DNA of 64,000 nucleotides, taken from assembly GCA_014871385.1 (NCBI GenBank), contig CM026426.1, forward strand, positions 64,399,877 to 64,463,876, written 5' to 3'. This DNA is from Ceratodon purpureus. Lineage: Eukaryota; Streptophyta; Bryopsida; Pseudoditrichales; Ditrichaceae. The position numbers and the translations under genes were made by a program. The notes under the pieces were generated by a model. That model was not told where the DNA came from. It did not search any database and was given only the letters and a program-made list of their open reading frames with translations. Positions within the stretch are counted from its first letter, which is position 1, and each line of letters opens with the position of its first letter. Shown one piece after another: positions 42,301-55,439 of the stretch.

Positions 42301-45300
42301 AAATCAATTAAATTGCAGAAACTTCAAAAATTCACCAAAAATTGAGATTTTAATTTTTTTCAAGTTTTGTTTTTGTTTTAAGTAAATAAGGTTTTAAGGC
42401 ATGAAATCACCGTTTGAATCATCAATCCAATTATTCTTCACATGCCTTTTTTATTGTCAAAAATTGGCCTTTGTAGTTGAATTTCAGCATACCTCTATGT
42501 GAATAATCAAGCATTTCTTTAGGTTTTATAGGTCGTATGAGGGTAAAAATTGGAAAGGCATGTTCCTAACTCACCTAAAAACAAGAATTTGAAGAGTCTC
42601 ATATCAAATTTTCTACCAGAAATGGTTTTTATTGGCCTTCAAAAAACCAGTTATTCTTTTTCTAACAAGCAAAGAAAACATTTTTCCATCTTTAAATATT
42701 ATGATCTCACAATTGGTAAGGAATTTGAATTTAAAATTTGACATACATATGCACATACAAGTTAAGTTCAAAATCTTATGGTTGCATACTCAAAAATACA
42801 TCAGAAATTAAAAAATTTCACCTTACATTGAAAAATGGCAGTTTTGAGGGTTTTTCGCAGTTTTGAGGGCCTTGGACATTAAGGGTTAATAAGTGTCCCA
42901 AACTATGAACTTTGGGTTGAAGCGTCCTTGCCGCTCAGGCGGGGTGCTCTCGCCGCTCATGCAAGGAGGAAGGTTTTGCTCGGGCTCTTGCCATCGCAAT
43001 AGAGATGGCAACAGAGATGGCGATTACAGCGAGGACATGGCATTTACTTGCTTCAATAGCCATTTCTACATTGGGGCTTCTTTTGCGGCACCCAAATGTA
43101 CTTCCAACGAGGTTAGGTGGGAATGGCGGCGGCGGCGATTTGTGCTTCAACCAACGTGAAGATGGAGGACGGTGGTTGTTGTCCTTCCCTTCTCTCTCGC
43201 AGGGATTTGGAGGTGTTGTATGGCAGCCAGTGCACCTCTTCAAATAGAGGCGACCTCCTCCGTTGTTCTCCTTTCCCTCCTACTCCTTTCTGTAGTGAGT
43301 GGTTTTAGTCTTATGGCTTCTTAGGTGATTGATAGCAGTTTTCTTTTGCAGTAGCTTCCTTCCTGATTTTGTTGATGTAAGGTCAAGGATTATAGACTAA
43401 TTCCTTCAACTAGAAGTAGTGCATCTCACGGCCAGTTATGTTAGCAACTTGCTCAGTACTTGTGTTGAGTCTCTTCGAGGCTCAGATGACAGATTCTTGC
43501 CCAAACAACGGAGGTTTGGACGAGGTCACTTTGATTCAGGCATCCGCAAGGCGCCTCTGAAAGGAACCTTTTGGAGCATGGGTGCAAGCCGACTGTGGTT
43601 GCAGATTCTTCTTTTTGTACTTCGTTTGTGGTTGCAGATTCTTCTTTTTGTACTTCGTTTGATTTTGCTCAGATGTTGTATCTAATGCTACTTCAAGGAG
43701 GATAGTTACAAATATCTTTGCAGTTGGGACGTTTTTGTCTTCAAGGCCTTGGAGCTTCTTCAGGTCTTCAAGGTGGAGGTGGTGCTTCATCAGAGTGTGG
43801 ATATGTCTAGACATCAACTTTCTCATCTCACCATCTCTTGTTTTTTTCTGCAGACTAGATAAAGGGCACCATGTTGGCTGCTCCGTATCATAGATTAATA
43901 CTCACATTTCAATTTACTTGTTTTGCTGATTTGTTTTCATTGCAAGAAAATGGGTGTAAAATCTACTAAAGATTGACACTGAAATTTCCAAATCAACAAA
44001 AGGACCTCGACACCTTGGATTTCTGTCAATTTACACTCGTTCAAATTTTTTTGTCAATTTGCTGTCAATCAGTGGACAAACTATCCAACGTGGATGCAAA
44101 TGGGGGATTTTCATATTGGCTTTATTTCTTATTTTGCTACGTGTTTATCTTATGCTGACGTGGAATTTCTTTTGCACTATTCTTCGTGAATTATATTATT
44201 TACTGAAATTCCTGCAGGGTAACTAAAAAATTTATTACCTCACATTCAGGAAAATTTGCATCCTCGGAGAAATGCGGCATTGTGAAAGGAGTAAGGGGGT
44301 GACGGTAGGAGTTAGGGGCGGCGCATGTGAGTTAGGAGAGAGGGCGATGATGCTCTCGGAGAGCAGCAGAGTGTGAGTGAGGTGCATAGGGGTTACTATG
44401 TACATTAGTGGAGACGAAGCGGTAGGCAGTTAAGTAGCGTGAGGTAGTGGTAGGAGGTGTGTGAAGGCTGCTGGCTGCAAGAAGGTTGGTGGAGGTCGAT
44501 GGTTGCTTGCGGTCGGAAGCTCAAGGGAGTTGGTGTCGGGTTGCTACGGCTGTTGGAAGTCCGGAATTCTCAGCGAAGGGGTAACTGTCGGAGAGGCCAA
44601 GAGCGGTGCGTATGAAGGAGTTTCATCGGTGTCGACATCAACTGAACTGGAATCGAAATGAAGTGACGACGTCGAAGGTGCTTGGTGGGGCAGCGGTTCG
44701 GCGGTTCACTTGAACAGCTGCAGTGTTCCTCAATGGCGGGGGTTGCATTGAAGCAGCAAGTGGCTGCTCCGAAATTGTCGGGAGTGAGACTTTGGAGCTA
44801 AAGAGATTCGGGAGCCTGACAAACAGTTAGGGCACATGCCTTTGATGGGGATATGTAAGACACCTGATCATTCTTGTGAATTCGTCCAGATTTCTGCTTA
44901 ATTCATTCCATCCCAATTGTACGTATGGTCACGAGATGGTTGATTGTGGCGTGAGCACATGGCGTGACTTTCGATCTGATGTAAAGAACTGTTTTAGGGT
45001 ATACTCTTGCAAAGCGTTCACCTTGGAAGGTTCCTGATTGAAGTTCTCAGAGGAGATGGTTAAATTTGTACTGAAGAGGTGGTGTTCATCGATCTTAAAC
45101 TTCGATGTCGGTCATACCATTATCGTTAGTTTGTGGCCATTCTGTAATTTTCTCTGGAATTAGGTTTGCCTTCTTTCGATAACAAGGACAAGATGACCAG
45201 ATGAGTCATCCTTGTTTTGTGAATCTCCTACAAAGTTATACAGTCCATGTATCATGACAAGTGCTGTACATGTACTGTGCTCCTGGGCTCAGCCAGAAAT

Positions 45301-46329
45301 GAATTTTGATTATTTTTTCTCAAGATTTGTTTTCAGGTTTTCTAATTATTCACCTGGTTTGGGAGTCTGTAGATCTAATTATATGCAAGGAGCATATTAT
45401 ACTTGAATGTGGCACTTAAAGGGGGCATTTGGAAGCATAATATGGTGTGGTAAATCCTGTGTACATTGTATACACATGTGGCTCACTCTGTGCAAGTTGA
45501 CAAAACATCGAAGTGGTACAGAGTCACAGACACTTGAGCTCTTGGGTACAGACACTGTCGCTTCGATCAGATGGTCTCGCTTATGGTACAGATCATCCTT
45601 GAACTCTGATTGTAGCTTTTAACCTCGTGTGTCTCCCGCAGCCACGCTATTTTAAGTAAACGCAGTCACGATATTTCACATACCCAGAAGATACTCGGAC
45701 CAGGGGCAAGTGTAAAGAATCAATTTTGGAGATCCACAAATTTCGGGTTGTGATTAATTTTATTTTTACAAATGCATGGATCAAACTACTGTAAATTGTA
45801 AAACAAATTTTATGAGCCCATAGATGATGACGTGGAATTCACTTTTAGAAGTTAACCATGCCGTAAAAGGTGACATGGAAAATCAATCCTACGAGGAATG
45901 GAGGAAAGGAGTTCTAGTGTCCTCTGTGGATTTTTGTCCAAAATGACAGAATAATTGAAAGAATTACGTCAATTACGTGACCGAATCAAAGTAGCATAAC
46001 TTGTAAGACAATTAACAAAACTCTTTCAAGTTTCTGTCAAAAAAACCACTGGTTCCCTTGTAGTATTTTCGTAGGGCAAGATTAGATGTAGATGTGGATC
46101 CTCGGAGTTCTAGGTCATCCACGATGATATCTTGAACTAGAATTCTTTTGGTATTGTTATGCCTTGTTGTGCTTGCAGTGGTAGATGTAGAGCTTTAGTG
46201 GCTTCGCCTGGATTTCTGATCTAGGCTGTGAGCATGGCACCTTGGTCTCGAGCCTTCGGGCTCGTGACCTTGATTTGTACTTCCTTTCCCTACTTTTAAC
46301 CACGGTGCGGATTTCAAAGTGTCCCAAAT
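39348..46329. other. Long spacer without a supportable gene
   Basis: Between the left repeat arm and the LINE the DNA is mostly AT-rich (40000-42800), with more mixed composition at 42900-45600. A dense AT stretch with ATATTATATTAATATATTAT repeats lies at 40127-40200. A 33-bp block starting GTGGTTGCAGATTCTTC is duplicated at about 43598-43663. No conserved protein, RNA gene or transposon termini were recognised. Confidence 0.6.
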
Positions 46330-46345
46330 AGTATAGAGCACCAGA

Positions 46346-49300
46346 TTACACCCTCAGCTTAATGATGGGATTACAAGTCTCATACCGAAGGGCGGTTCAA
46401 TGACACAGGCAAAGAACTACAGACCCATATCAGTCTTAACTTCGGTTTATAAACTTCATGCAAAGGCATTGGCTAATAGACTGCAACCGATCCTGCCTAA
46501 GCTTATTAGGCCAACACAAACTCGATTTGTTCAGGGACGTTTCATATTAGACAATGTCTTACTGGCATATGAATCCATTGAATATGCCAGAGAATCAAAC
46601 CAAGACCTGGTCATTTTGCTTCTCGATTTTGAGAAAACATATGACCAGGTAAATTGGACATTTCTTGCAGCAACTATGAAGAAGATGGGATTCTCTGATG
46701 AATGGATTAAGTGGACTCAAGCTTTATACAAAGATTCAACCACTTCAATTCTTGTACATGGAAGGAGAACAAAAAAGTTTCAACTTCAGAGATCAGTGAG
46801 ACAAGGGTGCCCTTTGGCACCCTATCTCTACTTATTCATTTCAGATGTTCTGAGTTACCTCATCAATGATCCAACATATGGTGTTGAAGGTTTCAGATTA
46901 CCTGATGGATCAATACTTCGAGATCAATGTTTTGCTGATGATACAACTTTGTATCTTCTTGGCACCAGAGAAAATCTACAGAGAGCTTTCCAGGTACTGG
47001 AACTTTTTTGTGGAGCTTCAGGTTCTAAACTGAACTGGGATAAATCTCGTGCTATTTGGGTTGCAAATCATTCTCGATCTTGGCAGTGGGGTGAAGATAT
47101 GGGGCTTATTTGGCTTCAAGATGGGGAGGCTTCTAAATATTTGGGCTTCCCCTTTGGTAAAAATCTCACATAGAAAGATATTGATTCAGCAATCCTACAT
47201 AATATACGATCCAAGATGGCTGCTTGGGTGGGGAAAAGGCTTTCGTTAGCAGCAAGAGTTCTGGTTTCTAATCAGATCGTGCTGGCTAGCATATGGTATC
47301 TTGCTTCATGTGCACATGTTGATACCAGTGTTTTTCTCAAGATCAGAACTATAATCCGAAATTTCATTTGGAGTGGTTCTCCAGAGGGCAAACCTCGAGC
47401 AAAAGTAGCCTGGGATACCGCCATTATTCCAAACATCAAAGGCGGCACTAAAATTTTTGACCCGTTTTCACAGGCAAGAGCTTTACTTGCTAAAATGGTT
47501 CCAAGAGCGATGTCACCTGGCTCAGAGCCATGGAAGACGTTACTCAGATATAGAATCTCCAGGCTGCAAATGAGAAAGGATGGAGATTGGGGAACGAGTG
47601 AAATGTGGCTCTGTACTGCATTAAAACTCAAGCCTGAAGGCTCTCAGCTTTGGCGTGCCATATGGATGGCCTGGACGGCTGTCCGACCGGGGGTTATAAA
47701 ACAAAAGGCGTCATCTCATGATGAACGTATCAGACAACCACTTTATCGTAACTCTGAATTACTTGCTGCACCTAACAGGCCCTTTGGAGCTGAATAGAAT
47801 TCCAGGTACAGGAATTGGAGTGCCAAAGGAATTAATCAGGTTAGGGACTTGTGGTTGGAACAAGAACGGCGATACATAGGTATTGAACATCTCTACTCGT
47901 ACCAGATCACCTTATGTTGTTCCGATGAGGAACAATATTATAAGAGAAATGCCCTGGGATTTGTTATCATATAATACGTTGAAACCAGGTGACTGGCTCA
48001 CGGCAGATGATCAACAAATTTCCACTGACGTGTTTCATCTCAAGGTGTGGAATGGAGAGTTCTGGACGGCTGTTACATACTCATCTACTTCGAATTCAGA
48101 ACTACTGACTTCGGTGGATCATCAACCAACGAGACTGCCTCAGGTGATTCTCTCCGAAGCAAGAGTGCTGGTTAAAGATGACGAGGGCAAGGTACAGGCT
48201 TTCAACCCCGCTACCTTCTCCTCCGGAGGCACCTTGTGGCGTTTCAGAAGTGGATTAATCAAGGGTCTGCAGTTCGATCTTAAGGAATGGTTGTGGTCAC
48301 GACAAGGTGTCATGACTGCAACTAATTTTTTTGATTATACTACGAAAAGGGGGTATCGAGTTATTTTAAGAGCACAATCAAGGCAACTGCCTTGGGACAA
48401 AGAAATGGAGAACCGAGGATACCCTCCAGCACAGAGAAAGGCTTATTTTGCTCGTCTCTGGCATCCGTGGCTTCCTCGACGTATCTCCAGTATGGTCTGG
48501 TTAACAGTAGCCAATGGCCTACCTATAGGTGCTTGGAGGCGAAAAATTGGTCATGATGGGAGGTGTAATCTTTGCTTACACCGTCCTCTTGAAACCTCAG
48601 AGCATGGTTTCTTTCTCTGCCCAGCAGCTGCACCTGCATGGGAGCGGCTCAGAGCGATCGGGTTGCTAGCTGGGCTTGAACCAGGTATTTCCAACTGGGA
48701 AGAAGTTCTTCATGGGCCGTTGGATCCGCCCAACACTTCGAGAGAAAGACAACCAGAACCTGATGCCCTCTGGGATGCAAGGAAGCTTTCTTGCAAAATA
48801 TCAAAGAGGACACCTTGGGACATTATGAGGTGGTCCCTTTTATATATGCTTTGGTGCCAGAAGCTAGAGCACGATCTTCGCAACGGCCAATTCCACATTG
48901 GATTTGCTCTCTATCGAGCGTAGAAACTTACTGTTCAGACAGGTATGGCGGCGTGGCGTGAACTTCAAAGGTTCAAAAAGAAAAGATCACCTCAAAAACA
49001 TGCAGCAATGGTTTCACTATTTTTGTCAATATGGACTCAAGGAGAAATTTTTTGCTCAGGTGTTAACATGCCTCTTTGGAAGCCTGTTCCACACCCTGTT
49101 TTTCTTACGCAAGAATTTGCGAACAGATTTAATACATTTGAGACACCGGAGCTATCTCAAGTGACTCAAGTTCAGCCTTCATCTGATTCAATTCAGAGGT
49201 TGGTGGAAGGTCATGCTGATGCGGTCCTCATGGATATAATTCAGCGTGTTCAAGCAAGTCTCGCTGCTGAGATTTCTTCAACGGATCAGTTCTCTTCGGC

Positions 49301-49656
49301 AGACGAGGATTCTGACTCCGATGATCTGAGGCTTCCTTTGGATCTGCAATCGACTGATGATTTGTTTTATTATCAGACCGACTTTTGGTCACAGGGCTAG
49401 CTTGTGATTTGTATTTCCTTCTTAATCCAGCCACTGTGGCTTGGTAATGTAGGATACGGACCTGCAATTAGGACTGTTCAAACTTCACGTAAGTCTGCAT
49501 GGGCTTTACTTGTAGTTTCCTTGTACTTTCGGAAAGTCTCTCACTTTCTGCAGCTCCCTGCCACCTGGTTGGGGGGCGTGGCGGCCCTCTGGGCCTTCTT
49601 GGGCTTTATCCGTTGTGTGTTCTCTGATTTTCAATTAAGCCGGAAAGGCATTTCTG
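46346..49656 (+). mobile_element. 5'-truncated L1-like LINE with 16-bp target duplication
   Basis: The body starts inside the reverse transcriptase and runs through the C-terminal zinc domain. The 16-bp sequence AGTATAGAGCACCAGA occurs at 46330-46345 and again at 49657-49672, directly flanking the body, as expected for target-primed reverse transcription with 5' truncation. No poly(A) or simple repeat precedes the right-hand copy, which is unusual for a plant L1. The insertion is about 3.3 kb. Confidence 0.85.
46361..49400 (+). pseudogene. LINE ORF2: reverse transcriptase and zf-RVT C-terminus
   Basis: The RT begins at NDGITSLIPKGG, then AKNYRPISVLTSVYKLHAK, LLDFEKTYDQVNW, SVRQGCPLAPYLY and the catalytic box CFADDTTLYLL (near 46931). 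The thumb and linker follow (KYLGFPFGK, AAWVGKRLSLAARV). The C-terminal part has a zf-RVT-like Cys/His group near 48560 (GRCNLCLHRPL...HGFFLCPAA). Stops are TAG at 47171-47173, 47795-47797 and 48921-48923; a frameshift lies between about 47880 and 47950. The endonuclease and ORF1 are absent. The enzyme would have copied LINE RNA at nicked target DNA; this copy cannot. Confidence 0.88.
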
Positions 49657-49672
49657 AGTATAGAGCACCAGA

Positions 49673-51994
49673 GAAGGGCGACAGATTATAGGTTTTGAGA
49701 TCAAGGGCTCGATTTCCAACGCGGTAATTACGTGGCGGAGCGGAAATTTAATGTTCCAACATTTTTGTTTTCAAGCCCACCGAATTAAAATTAAGATTTG
49801 GGCCAAAATGAGTCCTTTGGCTAAGAAAACAAAAGTTAATTTTAATTTAATAAGTCACTTTAATTAGTCGACTGTGACTTGGAGGGGGACTTGGGCTGCG
49901 ACTTGGAGGGGGGACTTGGGCTGCGACTTGGAGGGAGGACTTGGGCTGCGACTTGGAGGGATGGACTTGGGCTGTGACTTGGAGGGAGGGACTTGGGCTG
50001 CGACTTGGAGGGATGGACTTGGGCTGTGACTTGGAGGCAGGGACTTCGGCTGTACATGGCGTGGCTGGTTTTACTTATTACTTATTTTGTGTTTTCATTC
50101 TCCATTAGAGTATGGCTGCGGGGTCACTAGGTTGGCTAGTTGAGATTTGAAATATGTTCTTTTTTTCCTCTAAGTTTTGCTATTGTTAATTATTATAGGT
50201 GTGCATTGTCATGTCTGTGATTTGAGATGTTGTTGTCTAACTTCAACCTTAGTAGGAAAGTAGGGAGGTTCAAAGAGATCTCTGTTTTTATTTTGGAAAA
50301 GTTGTGTAATACTATTGATTGTATTTGTAATTTCTTCCGTAACTATTGTCATGCTCACTTTGGCTGATTTAAATATTCGTCGTTTGGATTTGTAATTTCT
50401 TCCATAATTACTGTCCTGCTCATTTTGGCTCATTTAATTATTCGTCTAGTATTATGCTATTATAAAATGTATTGTTGTAAAAATTTTGGTTCTAAAGTGA
50501 AGTCATTTTGTTGTTGAAATAAAGTATGAGTGGAAGATGTACTGTTGGAGTGCATTGTAGTAAAATTTTAGAGGGTGATATTGTATATACTCAAGAATAA
50601 GAACTTGTGCTACTCTTCGGTTTGTATTTCGGTACATAGTGAATACAACGTCCTCCAAGTCGTAACTATAGTTGTCATAGAACTATCTCAATGCCTTCTT
50701 CTTTCAGTGGCTTCAATGATTACGACTACCCCTTATCCTCGTATGCGCTTATATTTTTATATATGCACATGTGTAGATGTGACGGGTTGTGTCAGTGCGC
50801 TAGCTCTGTATTTTATAAGTCTATGTTGATTTTGGCATTAATTTATTTAAATGTGGATCTTGATGTAAGAGGCTGAATTCAATTGTACTCTGAATGTCAG
50901 TGAGTTGCAGTTTGTGAGCAAACATGGATTGGAATAATTACTCCTAAAGATTATATTGATACAAAATGAGCAGCTTCTTCACCCAACTACATCGGAGAAC
51001 ATGCTGCATTTGACAAAGCGCGGCAAAGATGCCTCAAGGACAAAAAGAACAGTCGGTTAAATGATGTCTAGGAGGAAAGAGTTTTTGTTCAACGAAGACA
51101 ACAAAGACTTGGATAGTGGCTCAGCCACGTCAAGTAAGACATTTTTGGAGCTCATATATATACACTGTTGGAGGACTGTTGCAAAGGTTTCCGGCTACCT
51201 TTACAATATTGTATTCAAACTTACAATGAAGATTTACAAATTTGGATATTTTGATTGTAGATAGGTTTGCGTTGCATTGTACGTGCAAGTCATTCGGATA
51301 TATATTTTATATTCACGAGTTTGTACACAGACATCGTAGAAATGCAAAGTTTTTATGGAACCTCCAAGGTTCACCTACAAATACAAAACTTGGAGAAAGT
51401 TGAAACTAAAATATAGGGTTCAAAGTAGGAGTTGATACATCTTTGTAAAAACCACTGGCACATGTTGTTTAAATCCTTATCACGAATCTACAACTTGATT
51501 GTTGAAAGTAAAAAAATCATTTTAATTATTGGTGAGAGTATCATAAGTTAGTACACCTTAATTGTCTCTTCCAGAAAACATAAGGAGATTCTAGAAACAA
51601 AGTGCAAATCAATGACCAAGGAGACACGGTTTTTTAATACATAGCCTCACAACTAGCATATGCAAATCTAACAGCATTGAATAGAAACTAATAACTTGAA
51701 ATTCAAACAAAACACATTATGCAAAGTCAAAGAAATGAAGCCAAGCAGAACTCGTCGAGACTCCTAAATTTTCTCAGTTTTCCATGAGAATCGATTCCAC
51801 CAGAGAGAGTGACTTGACAACACAGATCCTACTCAAGTGTTCATAGTGCCAATGACTCTAGTGCATTTGACATTGAAGAACTAAGAGATGGATAGAGGAC
51901 CTCAAATTCAACCAACTTAAAAAAAAGATGTTGTAGTTTTGCTTGTCGTGGTTTTGAACAATATCAACTTTAAAAAGAAGTCAATAATGGTGCA
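49673..51994. other. Spacer with a G-rich minisatellite
   Basis: Apart from the minisatellite at 49866-50045 there is no supportable gene. Short open frames around 50575-51264 show no recognised domain. Confidence 0.55.
49866..50045. repeat. G-rich minisatellite, about seven units of 26-31 bp
   Basis: Units of the form GACTTGGAGGGAGGACTTGG followed by GCTGC. They differ mainly in the number of G and in an added AT. G runs of 3-7 could form quadruplexes on the plus strand. Confidence 0.85.
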
Positions 51995-52363
51995 ATGAGT
52001 AAAGTAGAAGCTATTCATCTAAAGGAAGATACAAATGTTGAAGAAATTACAATAGATATGTTAGAATCCGGCTACAAAACAATGCTGAAGAAAGGAAAGA
52101 CAAAGTTTAACTATACCTGTAGAGGAAAATATTTCAAGTCTACATTTTGGTTGGCTTTGGCATATGCCATGACTGGACATAAAGCTGAAGGAGCCATTGT
52201 TGCTGCAAAGATGATTATTGACATTTGCGAGGTATTCAAACTAGGATTAACATTTGTTTTGTTATCAAAAGTAACAGAAAGCAAATATGTTATGCTACCT
52301 AGAAAACCTATTGTAGATGATTTTAATCCACTGAAGCGTAAGATACTTAACAATAAAGAGTAA
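51995..52363 (+). pseudogene. Pif1/Helitron-type helicase C-terminal fragment
   Basis: The 122-codon frame has LALAYAMTGHKAEGA, matching the late superfamily-1B helicase motif (ALAYAITIHKSQG in Pif1-type proteins), and FVLLSKVTESKYVML, matching the final VALSRV motif. Walker A and B motifs are missing, so it cannot be an active helicase. Such fragments can derive from a host Pif1 gene or from a Helitron Rep-helicase. No Helitron end (TC start, or CTRR after a hairpin) was identified nearby. The Lys-Ala in place of Lys-Ser-Gln suggests decay. Confidence 0.5.
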
Positions 52364-55195
52364 ACATAGTTGTGAAAGTTTTGAATGTATAGAAATCTCT
52401 GGTTTTATTGAAGGATGAATGTGTAGGAAGTCAAAAACAATTGATTTATTGTTTGCTTGATTAAAATATGGCTTTTGGTAATCATTTAATTACGGATGAA
52501 TGGCATTTTGCATACAATTTTACCGCTTCCGTATCCTAGACGGGATCGGAGACATGGAAAAACTTTATAGATTATATTCTTTTGACATTTATTTCCAAAA
52601 TCCTTAAGAATTAGAATATATTTGTGATGGAAACATAAGTAGTCAACTTTGTCTTCAAACCTCTTGAAAGCACCGCAAAATATAGGTGATTGAAGTGTCC
52701 TGTAAATGTGTATTATCAGCATTTTGATGTTGTTATTGCTCTTGTTGTCACAGTGTTTGTAAACGCAATGTCTCCATGTGCATCTTCGTGCAGTGATCAT
52801 GAAAAGTGAAGATTGTTGAGTACCTTTCCATTGCAGTGAAAATTACTAGAATGATTACTCAAATTCAATCAAAACAGATATTTCAATATAGTTCAAACCA
52901 GTTGAGATTTGTCACATGTAGTGACCATTATAGGTGAATTAGATGGTCTTTATAGAGACATTTTTCTTGGTTTGAGGATAGTGTAGAGATTCTTTTCAAT
53001 CAATTGGACAGCATACACTTCAAAATTCATAACAATTTCATGCTTTGTCTAAAAAATAAAATAAAATTTCTACTATCTATTTTTGACATTTGTCTTTATG
53101 TGGAATTTTAGAAAAAAATCAACAATGGCAACAAGGCACACAAATCATTCTACTTATGATAGGTTGTTTTTATCTTATGTGGATATGCAATTTTGAGATA
53201 TTAGTATTGGAGAATGGGAGATCTTCCCGTTTAGAAGCAAGAACTGCTGAGACATATGAAATCATCATCATTTTGGAAGACCCTGATGTAATTCTCTTGT
53301 GCAAGGTTGTGGAACAGTGTGATTAAAAATACCAAATCATTCAAAGATATGGAGAAAGTGTTTATTTAACATTTAGCCTGGTCAAGCATCAGTATGAGTC
53401 ATCAACACACTGCTAAAATATATATCTTTACAAACTTATTAACAAAATTATTTAACTCCAACCATTTTTAAAAAATGCATACTACCGTAAATTTGTAAAT
53501 GAACAAATTACACTGGTGAGGTATCACAACATAGATTGATGGTGAAAAATGTATTTATATTCCAAAATTGTCACAAAATTTTGGAATCATGAAACCCCGG
53601 AAATGCAAAGTCGTAAGTTGTTTGGCTTGATGCACTTCTTTTTCTACTTGTACATGCTCTTATTCCCACCTTGAACCCTATGCTTTAGTTCAACTTTCTC
53701 CAAGTTTTGTATTTGTAGGTGAACCTTGAGGTCCCACACGCCTTATTATCCAAGTATTTTTTCACTATCAAAGCAATCCTTTATGCGAAAAAATTTACAT
53801 TGAAATAAAATTATAAAAATTCAAGTTATATTTTTTTGATATAAAAATTTCAATGAATACAAAAAGATCATAATTTCATGTTAAAATATATATTTTGTGA
53901 TTGTATACACACAAATATATAAAATTCTTGATAATTTATCTAAAACTTAATTGTTAGTTTTGTTTTAGATTCAAATTTTATATGTTAAGAATATATATAA
54001 ATTTAGGTAATTTATTAGTTTTTGAAAATTTAAAGATGTAAAATAAAATTTATAAATGCATTTATAACATACATTGTGTAACAGTAATTAATAGTTGGCA
54101 AGTGGAAGATTGTATTAAAAAATGCATTGAAAATGATTGAATTTTTTTATAATTATTAATGATTTTTAAGTTATAAGAAGAGGTTGTACATTTTGAAAAT
54201 AATCCAGAATTTATGTATCACACTACTTTCTATAAAGTATGGATTATCATGTCAATATTATCCCTGTTTAAATTCATTTCAACAAATAATTTTTATATTA
54301 CGAATATTATACTTGTGATTTAGTTTGGAATTTATTTAAGATTACAAAATTAATCATTTTGATGAATAATGGTGATTTTAAAAAAAATAATAATTATCTG
54401 AGTAATAAAAATATGTCCGCTTATCACTAAGTCAATCACAAGCCAATTCCACAAAAGCCTTACCTGAAACCTAATTTGAATGAAACCTAATTTGTATGTA
54501 TAATAATAAATTCAGTTTTTATAAGCATACAACTTCTATTTGTAAATTTGGGATTAAGAAAATGTTTTCATTAATGTTTTTTTTAAATTCAATGATTGAT
54601 ATAAAATTTTCAGATTTATTGTGCTAAGTTATCTCCTTCAACAGAAATTAATTAAACATCTTTGTACCGTATACTATCTATTATTATAACAAAAGTCATG
54701 GGCAAAAATGTTTGTGATTTCAATGTGAAAATCAAAAAATATATAAAGTTATTGCAAGGATTATCCACGTATAATTTTGAGTAGCATTGTTTAACAAATA
54801 TACAAAAAGATGTAACAACATAATGCTGGAAATTTGAGTTTATACGTGGAACACAAACATACTAATGTCACTACTTTTTCTATTAATTAACTTGAGTTTG
54901 AGAAGATAAAGCTTGACAATTGATTGAAAGAACCAATATCTTTAAATGTAATTCTTGCATCGAAGTTTAAGTCTAAGATAAGTAGCCAAAGAAGAGGAAC
55001 TTGCATAATTTGTAGAAAAGAATAGACTGCAATTCATATTGCAATCATTTAGATTTTTACCAAAATATTTTTTTATAAGCCATCCATTGTTTACAAGAAT
55101 TTCTTTGCTTAAGTCTACCTAACGACCCTTCAAACAAGTTTTGCAGAATTCTCAATATGTGTGATTTACATTATCCCTGATAGTCTGAGACAACG
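52364..55195. other. AT-rich spacer, nothing recognised
   Basis: Strongly AT-rich DNA. A 78-codon frame at 53090-53326 has no recognisable domain. No repeats with clear ends were seen. Confidence 0.55.
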
Positions 55196-55229
55196 AGATT
55201 TCTGCATTCATTAATTAATGCAGAAATCT
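55196..55229. repeat. Perfect 13-bp-arm palindrome
   Basis: AGATTTCTGCATT and its exact complement AATGCAGAAATCT are separated by 8 bases. A related sequence (TGCATTAATTAATTAATGCA, then AATCT) lies at 57615-57638, on the far side of the C-rich/CACTA-like composite. Confidence 0.8.
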
Positions 55230-55304
55230 TATAGTTTCACACTGCCATGTGGACCCCCTTGAGTGGGTGCTACATGGCAAATTGGAATAAATCTGAATTA
55301 ACTA

Positions 55305-55439
55305 TCCCACCCCCCCACCCTCTTGTACTTTGAGGGGAGGTGAAGAGGTACAAACTATATGAGATAAACCTGCCCCCCAAGGCCCCCCAAGTCCCCCCAA
55401 GTCCCCCCAAGTCCCCCTCAAGTCCCCTTGAAGTCCTTT
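55305..55439. repeat. C-rich minisatellite, left part
   Basis: Units of about 10 bp, AAGTCCCCCC, repeated six or more times. The array is split by the CACTA-like element and continues at 57337-57610. Confidence 0.85.

Noticed and set aside
42893-43308. Short frames in a GC-richer patch
   Set aside because: Several overlapping frames on both strands, none with a domain or conserved start; no basis to choose a gene.
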